From: Bicyclus anynana
Lineage: Eukaryota; Arthropoda; Insecta; Lepidoptera; Nymphalidae
Length of the DNA: 64,000 bases
Direction: 5' to 3'
Assembly (NCBI RefSeq): GCF_947172395.1
Contig: NC_069110.1
Coordinates: 6,206,127 to 6,270,126, forward strand
Shown here: positions 1-10,079 of the stretch, piece by piece
How the letters are laid out: every line of letters starts with the position of its first letter
Position numbering within the stretch: position 1 is the stretch's first letter
Translations under genes and position numbers: made by a program
The notes under the pieces: model-generated
Database searches by the model: none
Seen by the model: only the letters and a program-made list of their open reading frames with translations
What the model was told of the DNA's origin: nothing

Positions 1-147
1 AATTTAGCCTATGTTACTTGTGGATAATGTAGCTTTCGAATGGTGAAAGAATTTTTAAAATCGGTCCAGTACTTTTTGAGCCTATACATTACAAACAAAC
101 AAATAAACATACAAACAAAGTTTTCCTCTTTATATTATTAGTATAGA
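1..147 (-). mobile_element. Helitron-type element, cut by window edge
   Basis: The stretch ends in TATTATTAGTATAGA, the inverted 5' terminus of short lepidopteran Helitrons. It closely resembles the right half of the fuller copy at 45963-46278 (shared landmarks: GCCTATGTTACTTGTGG, AAAATCGGTCCAGTA, a CAAA-rich tail). The other end lies left of the window. Confidence 0.7.
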
Positions 148-364
148 TGTAAAATGCGTTTTCTAAATAGTGAGGAATGCGTAAAATCGCCATTTGCAAC
201 ATAAATACCTGCAGTCGATTGTATACAGAGCGCAGCGATAATGCGTCCTTGTGCGTTTACCATTGCACATTAATTAATCTAGAGTGCACTTTATACGCCA
301 GAATTAATCGTTATTACAAATTTAGAAGTGCGCTTCTTTCCTACCTAGGATACCTACCTTTCTC

Positions 365-409
365 TACTCTTATCCTACCCCTACCCTACCCCTACCCTAC
401 TCCTACCCT
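365..409 (+). repeat. CCCTAC hexamer-like tract
   Basis: Tandem CCCTAC/CCCCTAC units, resuming at 927-937 after the 410-926 insertion. The same tract occurs inside Helitron-like copies at 11085-11190 and 46015-46050, so it is a Helitron-internal minisatellite and not a telomere repeat. Confidence 0.75.
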
Positions 410-926
410 CATAGCTGGGCATTAACTCGTTAATCCGTTAATCGTTAATCAACGAAGTTAACTTTTTGATTAACGGATTAACTTTTAAGTTAACTTTTAA
501 AAATGTTAACGGACCCGTTAACTTCCGTTAATATGCAGAAGTCCGTTAATCGTTAATCCAATGCCTACTATTTAGCGCGCGGCGTGATTAACAGGTTTAG
601 ACAAGTAAGAAATTATGAAAGATTTTTTTTCATATAAATCAACAAATTACTATATTTATGTTAAAATGATTGATAAAATCAACTAAAAACAAATTATGGC
701 ACTTTTCCCCAGTGCTCACCTTTATTTTTCCAATGGTAAATTTCCAATCTTACACAATGATATAAAAATGCAATATTAACCAGTCATATTAACGGATTAA
801 CGATTAACGTTAACTTGCGTTAATTCTTCCGGAATGTAACGCTTTAACGTTTAACGAAGCTAACTTTTTTTGTAGCGGATTAACGATTTACGAAGTTAAC
901 TATTTGATTAACGGTGCCCAGCTATG
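410..926. mobile_element. hAT-like MITE, 517 bp, GTTAAC/GTTAATC-rich ends
   Basis: Perfect 12-bp terminal inverted repeats (CATAGCTGGGCA...TGCCCAGCTATG) are flanked by an exact 8-bp direct duplication CCTACCCT (402-409 and 927-934), as expected of hAT insertion. Each subterminal region (about 420-560 and 790-915) is packed with GTTAAC, GTTAATC and CGTTAA motifs, possibly transposase-binding clusters. The middle has no coding capacity. It sits inside the CCCTAC tract. Confidence 0.8.
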
Positions 927-934
927 CCTACCCT

Positions 935-1708
935 ACGCCTTTTCTATGGGACGATCTTCTGAAGTAGATGATTTTCAGCATATCATCTGGCTGTTCATAG
1001 ATTTTTAAGAATCCTTTTTTATTTTTCCATAAAATGTAGATAAAACTAAACACTTTCGATCATTTGTGTAGAATTCGAGTACCACATACGAGTATGAGTA
1101 CATGGGGAAAATCAGCAGAACATCATAAAATAATATCTGTGACTAATTTGAAAAGTATTTATCCATTTAAACTATGTATACAAAATGTGCTATTTTTTTT
1201 TCATTTTACGCCAATTGTACCGATTCATATGGTTGGTTTTGGTCATAATGAATTATTATTAGTGGCGAGACCCAAATCCTTGACCGGTTACTATTGTCTC
1301 GTTTTCAAAGACTTTTCACACTCAATAATTTTTATCTGCTTTAGTGTCATCTCCGATTGGATGCAATCAATTAGTCGTTATTTGAATATTTAAGAGCTAA
1401 TTATGAGTTTTTTTAATTGTACTTTCACTTATTTTGATTCCAAAATCATTACATTAGAATCTAATCTATCTAATGATTCGATAGATCATTATAGTCAGGG
1501 ATCCCTAGAAAATTTTGTACACCTGGTTACTAACAAGCTAATTTTTCGTGAGTAGCTTCATCTCCATGAGACGATCAACTTTTTTATTTAAGAAAATTCT
1601 TTATTCTGGTAGCTAACTCAGTTACCAGAAAACGAAAATTTCTGATTGTCGGAACGAAATGATGTACCACACAATTTGTAGGACATTGTGGCTGTTAAGT
1701 TGTATTTA
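935..1708. other. AT-rich upstream DNA, nothing recognised
   Basis: An open frame of about 109 codons (1064-1393) has no splice context, no recognisable motif and AT-biased composition; I do not call it a gene. No repeat family seen elsewhere in the window was recognised here. Confidence 0.5.
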
Positions 1709-1768
1709 ACTATTAATTAATCAACCGTAAAAAACCAGATGATTTTTTACGGTTGATTAATTAATAGT
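1709..1768. repeat. Perfect 26-bp inverted repeat (hairpin)
   Basis: Arms 1709-1734 and 1743-1768 are exact reverse complements around the 8-nt spacer CCAGATGA; the core is ACTATTAATTAATCAACCG plus an A-run. Imperfect pairing continues outward (TAAGTTGT against ACAACTTA). It could be a collapsed foldback element or a cruciform-prone site. Confidence 0.85.
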
Positions 1769-2046
1769 AACAACTTATGATAAACTCCCCTCCTCCCAAC
1801 TCGTATCAATAACGAGGTTATTAAAAGTTGTTACTGAACAGCTATTTCAAAATATGTATTTCATACCCCAATCCGTTACCTCGAAACCCATCGCATAATC
1901 CGAAGACGCATATGCAAACCATTGGGCCCACGAGTCGGTTAATTTCTATATTAATATAAAATAAAACCTCATTAAAGGGACATCCTTTACCTAATAGTGA
2001 CTTGTGTGTTAAACTTAATGTAGGTAATAGGTATGTTATTAAAACA

Positions 2047-2190
2047 CTAGCGGACGCCCGCGACGTCGTCCCCGTGAAATTCAGTTTTTCACAAATCCTG
2101 GAAAATCAGCTCAGTAGTAGCGGCGTTAAAGAGTAACAAACATCCAAACATACATCTGTACAAACTTTCGCGTTTATGATATTAGTAGGA
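2047..2190 (-). mobile_element. Internally deleted Helitron
   Basis: Starts at CTAG followed by CGGACGCCCGCGACGTCGT and ends GATATTAGTAGGA, i.e. both Helitron termini in minus orientation with most of the interior missing. The GTAGCGGCGTTAAAGAGTAAC block is shared with the copy nested at 5555-5794. Confidence 0.7.
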
Positions 2191-3370
2191 TTGGCATTGT
2201 TATCAATGTGTTATCACTGATAATTCACAAGGCATGATTTTTTTATTGGTATGTTACAAGTGATAAATACCTACAAATATAAACCCTTCCCGTAACATTT
2301 CAAGCCATGTCAAAAAGTTAATGAACCGTTTGATTCCTTTGGTGATAACATACGACCAACGATATAATGTCTATTTCTCTTCATTTGGTCACATGTTAGC
2401 ACTGGGTTCGCCGTTTGTCTTCCAATCTCCTTAGGCTTAATACACACACATCTCGAGACGTGAAAAAGACAAATGTAGACCAATAGCCGAATAGTCAAAA
2501 ATATCACTCTCTCTTTCATTGCGTTAGGGCGAAAGAGATAGGATTAGGACAACTCCGGTATTGGTCTACAATATGTCTTCATGAGATATGTCGTTGATGC
2601 ATATGATGCTAGTTCTACTAAATAAACCTGAATACCAAAAAATCCTGTACTATAGACAAATTATAGTTGTTCATTAAATTATCGACAACCCTATTTATTA
2701 AAATGGGTCATGATTGTCGAGAGGAATAATAATTGTGATGTCAAGTCAACTTTAGATAAAATTAATCAACGCTTTTGTCGTCCCGAAATAACAAAGTTCT
2801 CCAATCATGTCACCTAATTACTTGTTTTGATGATTCGCTGTTCTAAAAAAAATTTGGTTTCCGACATCCAAATTTACGATTTAAAAATCGTGGCCTATTT
2901 TCCACTAATATTCGCGAATATTCTTTTAAGGGCACGGCGATTCTTACAAGTTTAATGCATTTATTGATTGATATTATAAGTTTTGTTGGACCCAAACTTT
3001 TCTGTAAGCGCCTGACGTATAACTTCTTCGAAGCACAATTTTCTCCGACTCAATAAAAACACGATAGAAGGAATAACTACTCCATAAAAGCACATAAAAA
3101 CAATGTCTATTACCTACTCTAAAACCTATAAAACATAATATTTTCTGAAATAATGTCTTACAGAGAAATATCGAAAATGTATGTAAGAACAACATGTAAA
3201 ATATCCCTCTTTTCGATAATACGGAACTTAAAAATACTCAATAAACACATAGATACTTTAACAAGATACGTGACCGTTATTAATGAGTACTTATGTATAG
3301 ATTTGTGAAATGTATTTTGAAAAATATATGTGGTTCAATAACATTGTTATGTCATCTGTCCGGTGACGGA
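2191..3370. other. No recognisable feature
   Basis: AT-rich DNA upstream of start A. The antisense open frames at 2310-2519 and 2974-3195 are short, hydrophobic and without splice or promoter context, so I treat them as chance. Confidence 0.5.
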
Positions 3371-3493
3371 AACTATAAAAGTTGTTTTGATATTACCTAA
3401 ACTGTTTGGTAACTGAAGATTTACCATGTGACTGTATGTGATATAATATTTACGTGTAAAGTAGTGTGCCGTTTCTAAGTTTGCGTTTGTTCA
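3371..3493 (+). promoter_or_regulatory. Candidate TATA promoter and 5' leader of start A
   Basis: TATAAAAG at 3374-3381 lies about 113-120 nt before the ATG at 3494, which would put transcription start near 3405 and give a leader of about 90 nt. The TATA match is good, but no clear arthropod initiator (TCAGT) sits at the expected spacing, and further upstream untranslated exons cannot be excluded. Confidence 0.35.
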
Positions 3494-4315
3494 ATGGATC
3501 CCAAAGGAAAGGCGAAGAAAAATGAGAAGGAGAAAAAAAAATCTGAAAACATTGAAAATATGGCTGATGTAATTCCTGATAATGGAAATCAAAATGCAAA
3601 TGACGATGGCGGTGAATCTGCTAGCTCAACAGACAGTGAAGAATTAGTGAACGCAATCAATTATAACACAATAACATCTTTAGCCGCATTGAAAGATATA
3701 ATTCAAGGGGAAAATAATGATACACCCGAAACAGATAGCTTTTTTCAGCATTATTTTATGAATCATTGCAATAATTTATCAAGTCGTAATTCCAATTCTT
3801 CGTCGCCTTTTCCGTTTACTGAAAGACGTAGGTTATCACAATGCCGCGAAGAAGACGAAGACGACGAAAAGAAAGACTGTAATCGTAGACATTCAAATAG
3901 TTCTTTAAACACAGATACAAACACAGTAACCGATTCAAGGAGCAAGAAACAGATTGAGGAGCATATTATAGAGCCACATGTAGATAATAAACCAAATGCT
4001 ATTGAATCGGACGATGCTTCAGAACGTACAGTAATGGGAGCAAAACACAAATTTTTAGTTAAAAAAACTGAACAAATGTCTACTACTCCTGTTGCTCTAG
4101 CTCTAAGAAACCAATTTAATAACGCTCATACAGTACACTTTGGAACGAAAGGAGCAGAAGAGCAGAGACCAAATGTTAGAACTATTTTCACGGGACAGAA
4201 TCTCCATCACGATAAAAACTATTTTGATAGCAGTTTAATAGAAATTAGATCTACAGTAGATGGAATACCAACTAGCGCGGAGGACATTTGGGTTAAAAGA
4301 ACTGATGAAAAACAA
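3494..4315 (+). CDS. SNF4Agamma: AMPK gamma N-terminal exon, start A
   Basis: 274 codons from ATG 3494 to a GTAAGT donor at 4316 (phase 0). The peptide is low-complexity and hydrophilic: a Lys-rich start (MDPKGKAKKNEKEKKK), Asn/Asp/Ser-rich segments, a basic-then-acidic patch (ERRRLSQCREEDEDDEKK, about residues 110-128; RRRLS resembles a PKA-type site), and a better-structured C-terminal third ending in SAEDIWVKRTDEKQ. No domain is visible. It reads without a stop into 4649-4850. Membership in the AMPK gamma gene is inferred from strand, phase continuity and the downstream exons. Long variable N-termini are known for fly SNF4Agamma and vertebrate gamma-2. It could instead be the start of an independent gene if the long introns are not spliced as I propose. 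Confidence 0.7.
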
Positions 4316-4389
4316 GTAAGTCTGCATTGGCCATTTTGCTAAATCAATACTCAATACATATAAATAAATAATTGAGTGTTTTTAAGTGT

Positions 4390-4600
4390 TATATATTTAC
4401 ACGATACTAAAACATAATCAAGCTTTTGTCTGTCTGTCTGTCTTGTTGTTTGTTCGGGCTAATTTGTGAACAACTGAACAGATTTTAATGGGGCTTTCAC
4501 TAGAAGATAGAGGATATTATGGAATAACATATAGGCTTTTTATCCCGAAAAAATACTTGGTTCCTGCGGGATCTGTGAAAAACATAATTTCACACGTTCG
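4390..4600 (+). mobile_element. Helitron-like fragment in intron 1
   Basis: Contains CTGTCTGTCTGTCTTGTTG, ACAGATTTTAATGGGG, TTTTTATCCCGAAAAA and CCTGCGGGATCTGTG, the interior landmarks of the Helitron copies at 24861-25085 and 48085-48256. Both ends are lost. It fills most of the 333-nt intron 4316-4648. Confidence 0.5.
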
Positions 4601-4648
4601 AAGTAGCATGAGTTCCCTAGTAAATAATATATTTAAATTTTATTTTAG

Positions 4649-4850
4649 ATTGCTAAAGAAGATAACACCAAAAATACGGAGAAATCCATAAAAAAGGCAG
4701 CAAAGGAGACTCTAGAAGATAAGAAGATAGTAGCAAAACGTGAACGATCAGGAACTTGGGGGACAATACCTGTTCGAAAAGAAATTCCAAAAAAGACCGC
4801 CAAAGATAAAGAAGTTCGTAGAAGCAGCGATGACAGGCGACAAAAAAGAG
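4649..4850 (+). CDS. SNF4Agamma: AMPK gamma exon 2 of the start-A form
   Basis: 202 nt between a TTTTATTTTAG acceptor and a GTAAGG donor; enters in phase 0 and leaves in phase 1. It encodes 67 codons of Lys/Glu-rich, probably disordered sequence: IAKEDNTKNTEKSIKKAAKE at the start, then RSGTWGTIPVRKEIPKK and a basic end RRSSDDRRQKR. The last base G joins GT of 9624 to make Gly. RSGTW and RRSSD look like basophilic kinase sites. No domain is recognised. Confidence 0.7.
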
Positions 4851-4862
4851 GTAAGGCTTTAG

Positions 4863-5194
4863 TTTTTTTTTTTTTATTCTTTACAAGTTAGCCCTTGACT
4901 ACAATCTCACCTGATGGTAAGTGATGATGTAGTCTAAGATGGAAGCGGGCTAACTTGTTAGGAGGAGGATGAAAATCCACACCCCTTTCGGTTTCTATAC
5001 GGCATGGCACCGGAACGCTAAATCGCTTGGCGATACGTCTTTGCCGGTAGGGTGGTAACTAGCCACGGCTGAAGCCTCCCACCAGCCAGACCTGGACAAA
5101 TTAAGAAAATCTCAATCTGCCCAGCCGGGGATCGAACCCAGGACCTCCGTGTTGTAAATGCACCGCGCATACCACTGCGCCACGGAGGCCGTCA
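4863..5194 (-). mobile_element. tRNA-derived SINE, family A, full length
   Basis: In minus orientation it begins with a tRNA-like head (GCCTCCGTGGCGCAGTGGTA box A; GGTTCGATCCC box B), continues through a body with CCGGTGCCATGCCGTATAG, and ends in an A-rich tail after GATTGTAGTCAAGGGC. It is inserted 12 nt past the exon-2 donor. Other copies: 6281, 9275, 33866 and 48853. Confidence 0.85.
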
Positions 5195-5218
5195 AAAAAG
5201 TTTGAATAATAATAAGGG

Positions 5219-5821
5219 TAGTTGACTCATATCAAATATAATATAAACAATATTAATTTCGCATATTACATGGAATAAGGGTCTGAAATATATCGATATT
5301 AATTAATAAAAGTTAAGGATTTCTTATAAAACTTAATTTAAAAATCATGTATTTTTTCAAATTTTCCAAACGTCAAAAAACGCTGCCATTTAGTTACTTG
5401 ATGTACTAAACGTCAAACTAATTTTTTTTGTCAAACGCTCCGTTTGTTAGGGATTTGTTATAGTGACGTCATGAAACAGTTGAAATAAAGACCATCATCG
5501 CTGACAGGCGTTTTGGCTCGTATTGTCAAAAACATATTTAAAAACTCAAATTGCTTCAGAGTAGCGGCGTGAAAGAGTAACAAACATTCATATCCTCAAA
5601 ATAATCAGTTTTCGTAAATCTCGGGAAACCATGGATTTTTCGGTATACTATGTGTTAATCCAGAGTAAATTCTATTTCCATTCCAAATTTCAGTCAAATC
5701 GCTTCAGTAGTAGCGGCGTTAAAGAGTAACAAACATCCAAACATACATCCAAACATCCATACAAACTTTCGCGTTTATAATATTAGTAGGACTTAAGACC
5801 ATTTAAAAAAAGTATCAACTA
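5219..5821 (+). mobile_element. MITE family D (TAGTTGAC ends) carrying a nested Helitron
   Basis: The left end is TAGTTGACTCATATC; the right end (AGTATCAACTA at 5821) is its inverted form. The unit is clearest in the uninterrupted copy at 31613-32078. Here the right part is displaced by the Helitron at 5555-5794, and the MITE sequence resumes at 5795 (TTAAGACCATTTAAAAAA). Other copies are at 13121-13477 (inverted) and 59429-59630 (partial). Confidence 0.75.
5555..5794 (-). mobile_element. Helitron nested in MITE D
   Basis: Contains two copies of the GTAGCGGCGT(G/T)AAAGAGTAAC block and ends GCGTTTATAATATTAGTAGGA. It interrupts an otherwise continuous match between 5219-5821 and 31613-32078, so it is the younger insertion. 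Confidence 0.65.
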
Positions 5822-6067
5822 GCCCATTGTCGTTGAAACTTGTCAGTTGTCAGCATTATTAAATAATTTACAATGCATAAAGGTTCCGATTACGTATCAT
5901 TTATTCATGACGTCGTTCGATTGCAAGTACTTGTTGCAGTCAGCCAGTTATCACCTTCATAAGTATTTCATACAAAATCCTTTATTTTTCCTGTTAAATC
6001 ATCAATCTAGTAAAGTTCTTAATGGATTTTGTTTTCCATTTTATCAATAGAATACTTAGTTCTCTTT

Positions 6068-6205
6068 TGACAGCCTGTTAGCGCAGTAGGTAGTAGGTTC
6101 GATTCCCGCTACTGGAAAATATTTGAGGGATGAGATAGGCTTATTTTATGGCTAAGATAGCGTTGTATGTATTGCAGAAATATATTCAATGTTGATACTG
6201 ATAGT
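6068..6205 (+). mobile_element. Decayed tRNA-derived SINE, another family
   Basis: TTAGCGCAGTAGG resembles box A and GGTTCGATTCCC box B, followed by CTGGAAAATATTTG. The spacing between the boxes is shortened, so it is not a functional tRNA. Confidence 0.5.
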
Positions 6206-6280
6206 TGTCAAAATATGCATCATGTTCATGCTAGGATGGTCTGCCCTGTTTTTGTCAACTTTAAAAATTTTTATTTATTT

Positions 6281-6462
6281 AGTTTTGTTTCTTTACAAGT
6301 TAGCCCTTGACTACAATATCACCTGATGTGATGTTGCAATCTAAGATGGAATACATCAGTTTCGGTTTCTACACGACATCGTACCAGAACGTTAAATCGC
6401 TTGCAGCACGTTTTTACCGGGAGGATGGAGGACCAATTAAGAAAACATCAGTCGGCCCCAAA
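6281..6462 (-). mobile_element. SINE family A, 5'-truncated and diverged
   Basis: Matches the 3' two thirds of the copy at 4863-5194 (CTTTACAAGTTAGCCCTTGA, then ATCGCTTG and ACCAATTAAGAAAA) but lacks the tRNA-like head. Confidence 0.7.
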
Positions 6463-6522
6463 AGCCACTGCAATACGAAGGCCATCAAAATATGCCTCAC
6501 TGCGAAATTTCATCCTGTATTA

Positions 6523-6672
6523 CTCCCATGATATGCGAATAGAAAAGACGCGCGGGTGTGAAATCGTGCGTGCGGGGAAGTGAGGTGCATCAGTCGTGGG
6601 TTTTTCATTTATCGCTACACGCCCCCCGGCCCGCGCGGACTATCGGGAGTATTACGAACGAAGTTGCAATAG
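6523..6672. mobile_element. GC-rich dispersed module, copy 1 of 3
   Basis: Shares GGGGAAGTGAGGTGCATCAG, CGTGGGTTTTTCATT, GGCCCGCGCGG and ATCGGGAGT.TTACGAACGA with 39923-40083 and 59632-59790. In the third copy it runs on into LINE-like sequence, so it may be part of a LINE. No long frame is shared among the three. Confidence 0.55.
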
Positions 6673-8140
6673 TTTACCTGTTCTATTATAACAAGAGACA
6701 ATACTGAAATCGCTAATGCTTGGTTTGTTGTGATGTCGTGGCCCATAAGCGCAGGTGGCGGCTTTAACCTTGTCTTACAGAATAATATAACGAAAGGAAT
6801 CATAGTACGAATTATACGGTAGATAGTTAGTAATTACAAGAATACTTGCGATCCATATTTAATAGATTAAACGTGCCGAGTGCATAGAAGAATCATGTCA
6901 TTCAAATTTTCATGACGTGGTTCTACTTCGCCAAGTAAAGAACTGTTTGGTATTTACAAAGTATTAATATAAAGACACTATAAATCTTTATTAAATTAAA
7001 CTGCTGTGGAGAACTTACATATGATGCTCTCATATCTTAGGAAGAAAGGTTATATTTTAATGTTTTTAAGAAATATCATCATCTCATATTACTTAGTACT
7101 TTATATTTTAAATACCGAAACTGTACAAGCTTAGAAGTGATACAGTCGGGAATATCTGTATAGAAAGTAGCATATATGTATTCTTTCAGACTATGAACTA
7201 CCTCTCAGCCAAATTTCATCAGTTATTATCGTGTTAATAATCATGAATTAGGAAAAGTAGCTGTATTTTAAATTATTGTTCCAATCTCTAAGATTCCGTA
7301 ACTCAACAGCAAAATAACTGTACCATTATAGGAACACTTCTGTCTGTCAAGACCCTTTATCTCGGGAACGCGTGGAGATATTGAATTAAAATTACAACCA
7401 TATGCTCAGGTCTACAGTACTATGAATCTGTGAAAACTTCAAAGTTATCTAACGTAAAAATGACACAGCCGCTTAAGTCACAAAATAAGTGGACTCAGAC
7501 TAATTACCTATGGACTAGTGTGGCACCCAAATTCACGAACAAAAATGTCTGTCATTTTTTAAGGAAAACGAGCTTAGATTAGGTACTAAACTATACAAAA
7601 AGTAAGTTAAGTAAGTGAAAAAAAAGTACCTTCTAGCGAGGCAGGTCCTTATCTTATTAGTCTGAGTTTTTTTCCCCAACAAAGACCACCTTCGTGGTGT
7701 TTGAGTATCGGTCACGGTATAGAAAACTGATGATCAATCACGCTAAAATATCATTAATTTCACTTTCTACTAAAGTTTTTATTTGACGCAGTCACGAGAA
7801 ATAATTCAATTAGTAGTTGTAATCAAACGATCAAATTCTGACACGCTTCTATTATGTTATGTAATTGCTTTTGAACCTGCAGTCTAATTCGCTAACTTTG
7901 ACATATGTTAGTTGACATAATATACGAAATTTAGATTCTATGTAACAAATGTCATCCGGTGTCTACTGTACATACAGTACGTAATGCAGTAGGTAGATGA
8001 CATTTCTCAATTAACTTGATGTTTATATAAGTGATGTTGATGTTTATAGGTAGATAATAAAGACCTGAATATTAATTAATTATGAAACACGGCTAAAATT
8101 CACGTGATATTAGGTCGGAGTATGCCCGACTAGTTTCGAA
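6673..8140. other. Intron 2 sequence, mostly featureless
   Basis: AT-rich. Around 7330-7480 there is a diverged block (TGTCTGTCAAGACCC, GGGAACGCGTGGAGATAT, CTCAGGTCTA) also seen near 55410-55520, so it is a scrap of a dispersed repeat. The antisense open frames at 6615-6803 and 7533-7715 have no support as genes. Confidence 0.5.
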
Positions 8141-8232
8141 TCCATACGGGGCCCTTAGTCACGAGCTCCAACGCGTAGTTTGGATCGTGCCGCGTTGCAA
8201 GAACCAGCTCTTGACTAAGGGCCCCGTATGGA
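8141..8232. repeat. GC-rich long hairpin, 92 nt
   Basis: Outer arms 8142-8161 (CCATACGGGGCCCTTAGTCA) and 8212-8231 are exact reverse complements, with one more pair outside. Pairing resumes inward as GAGCT/AGCTC (8163-8167 with 8206-8210) and CAACGCG/CGCGTTG (8169-8175 with 8191-8197), leaving a 15-nt loop. It is much more GC-rich than its surroundings. The size and bulged stem are compatible with a small-RNA precursor or a foldback element; no coding frame. Confidence 0.85.
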
Positions 8233-8262
8233 GTACCTTAGTAAATATAATCACGTTTATAT

Positions 8263-8393
8263 TTATACTAATATTATAAAAAGGAAAAATTTGAATGTTG
8301 GTTTATAAGAATTGAATATCTAAATTATCAGCTAATCGAAGCAGAATCGAAAGCTACATTATCATTACCACTGAAACCGCTGGGTTCTGCTAG
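8263..8393 (+). mobile_element. Very short Helitron-like element
   Basis: Begins TATACTAATATTATAAA and ends GGGTTCTGCTAG followed by T, the two family termini only about 130 bp apart. The interior is barely related to other copies. Confidence 0.55.
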
Positions 8394-8679
8394 TTTTTAT
8401 ACATATTGGTATGTGCGCAACCAGATTTCTGAAAAACCAATTTATTAAACTTCCATCTATAATATTTCGTTCGGAGTTACACTAACACTGTTGCAATGTT
8501 ACCGCCGAATATCTAATATCAGTTTGTAGTCGGATTTGACACTCGATACAATAGATCATAATATTATTAACTCACATTTTTATTTAATCTTATTATATTA
8601 TAAAAAACAAAACACAGTTAATTTGTGCCTTAAAAGGGAAAAATGCGAAACCCTTATACGATTACTTATCTCTGAAACT

Positions 8680-8940
8680 TGTTCCATTTTTGACCCATAA
8701 CGACGTCTGGATACAGCTATCATACGCAGCTGGCAGTCCGTAGTGTAAAGTGTACCTGAAACATAGAAGAATAATGTTTTTGATATTTTGTAAATGTTCC
8801 ATTTTTGGCCCAGAACAACGCCTGGATGCAGCTATTACACGCAGCTGGCAGTCTGTCGGGGAGCGCAAACGTCGCGGGTCCGCTGACGATGGCCTGGGAC
8901 ACCCCATGTATCAACAAACCATACACGGTAAAGTATTTAC
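8680..8940 (+). pseudogene. Duplicated exon-like fragment of unknown gene
   Basis: Two direct copies of about 65 bp start at 8680 and 8788 (GTTCCATTTTTG.CCCA.AAC, GACG.CTGGAT.CAGCTAT, CGCAGCTGGCAGTC). The second continues as an open, CpG-rich segment to ACG with a GTAAAG donor-like site, bounded on the left by TTTTTGGCCCAG. It reads NNAWMQLLHAAGSLSGSANV, then AGPLTMAWDTPCINKPYT, in phase 0 at both ends. The first copy contains a stop. The flanking AMPK gamma exons join in phase 1, so as a phase-0 cassette it does not fit that gene. I do not recognise the protein; it looks like a captured or duplicated exon. Confidence 0.35.
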
Positions 8941-9274
8941 GTGTAACATTATTTATTGTAATCTATTCCCCACAAAATATCAAGACGTCGACTCGTACTG
9001 TCAATTTACGCAGTTTGTTTTCTTAAGTTCATAATTATTTACTTCTTTCTTTGTAGATTACATATATACATTAATTATTAAGCAAGTTATTCTAATACTC
9101 AAAAAAATTTGACTAATTTGAATACTTTTTCTAAGACGCGTGGCTTAGAAAAATTAAAGGTAAATCGTAAAGACCAGGTGAAAATTTAAAAAATCGGGTG
9201 TTTTTTTTCAATTTTGTATTTGCCACCATATTCATCTATTGACACTTTCTTACGTTTTTTGTTCTTTTATTGTT

Positions 9275-9541
9275 ATTTTTTTTTGTTCTTTGACAAGTTA
9301 CTATCCGATGTTCAGTAACGATGTAGTTTAGGATGGAAGCTTTGCTTGGAAGAGCTTAATCTCTTACACTGAAATACTAATTCACTTGGTGGTATGTCGT
9401 TGCTGGTAGGTAACGAACCTCGGCCGACGCTTTGTAGCTGAGTCAATTAAGAAAACATATAATTCTTTATTTAGCTGAGCTGGAAATCGAACACAGGACC
9501 TCTGTATAGAAACCAACTGTGTCAGAGAGTTCGTCAAAACT
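9275..9541 (-). mobile_element. SINE family A, old copy
   Basis: Diverged but collinear with 4863-5194: CTTTGACAAGTTA, GATGTAGTTTAGGATGGAAGC, a TTAAGAAAACAT block and a degraded box-B region (ATCGAACACAGGACCTC). Confidence 0.6.
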
Positions 9542-9623
9542 GTTATTGTAACTGTCAATGTCTAATTTTTTTTAAATATTAAATATATAAAATGCTTTCT
9601 ACAATGAAGTCTTACTTTTTCAG

Positions 9624-9736
9624 GTACATCCGGGGTGAGCCGCAGACCAGCATTATTCGACATCTTCAAGTCTCGGTCTCGCGGGGAAGCTAAGAAACAG
9701 ACCTCAATCATTCAACAAGTCAAGGCTGCCGTTCAG
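9624..9736 (+). CDS. SNF4Agamma: AMPK gamma exon 3, SRRP-DIF basic cassette
   Basis: 113 nt from a TACTTTTTCAG acceptor to a GTAATA donor; enters in phase 1 and leaves in phase 0. After the split Gly codon it reads TSGVSRRPALFDIFKSRSRG, then EAKKQTSIIQQVKAAVQ. SRRP.LFDIFKSRS resembles the basic motif RRMSFSGIFRSSSK in the vertebrate gamma-2 N-terminus as I recall it, and recurs in altered form in exon 6 (SRRPSAMAKVMDIFRGRAS). The arrangement suggests a phosphorylatable, positively charged regulatory motif ahead of the CBS core. Among the N-terminal exons this one and exon 6 best support a gamma-subunit gene. Confidence 0.8.
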
Positions 9737-10079
9737 GTAATAACCATTTCTGTAATAAAAATAATATTTATACGTAAACTGCCTCCAGTGCCATGGTCCT
9801 TCGTGTTCGAGTCCTGAGTTCTAGCGTATTATTTTTCAATATTTTCCTCGGCATGAATTAAGGAATGCCCCTTGACTTTTCAAAAAAACCCGAGTTAACG
9901 GTACGAGTTAAAAAATGATTCCTCAAAATATGCTGTACAAAATATGAATCATCACATTTTGTGATTGAAGAATCCTTTAGATCCTTGTAACTTGCAAATT
10001 TTCAAAGTCAACACGGTTCACATCCGTTCTCTTACCTATTAAACTTACCTATGGTATCAGAATAAGGTGCCAAACTTTT

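Noticed and set aside
365..409. CCCTAC tracts as possible interstitial telomere sequence
   Set aside because: The unit is not the insect telomere repeat TTAGG/CCTAA, and the same tract recurs inside Helitron-like copies at 11085 and 46015, so it travels with that element.
1064..1393. 109-codon open frame
   Set aside because: No recognisable motif, AT-driven composition, no neighbouring splice sites.
3763..4050. Antisense frame within exon 1
   Set aside because: Shadow of the real plus-strand exon; a poly-Ser run arises from the GAA/GAC-rich sense codons.
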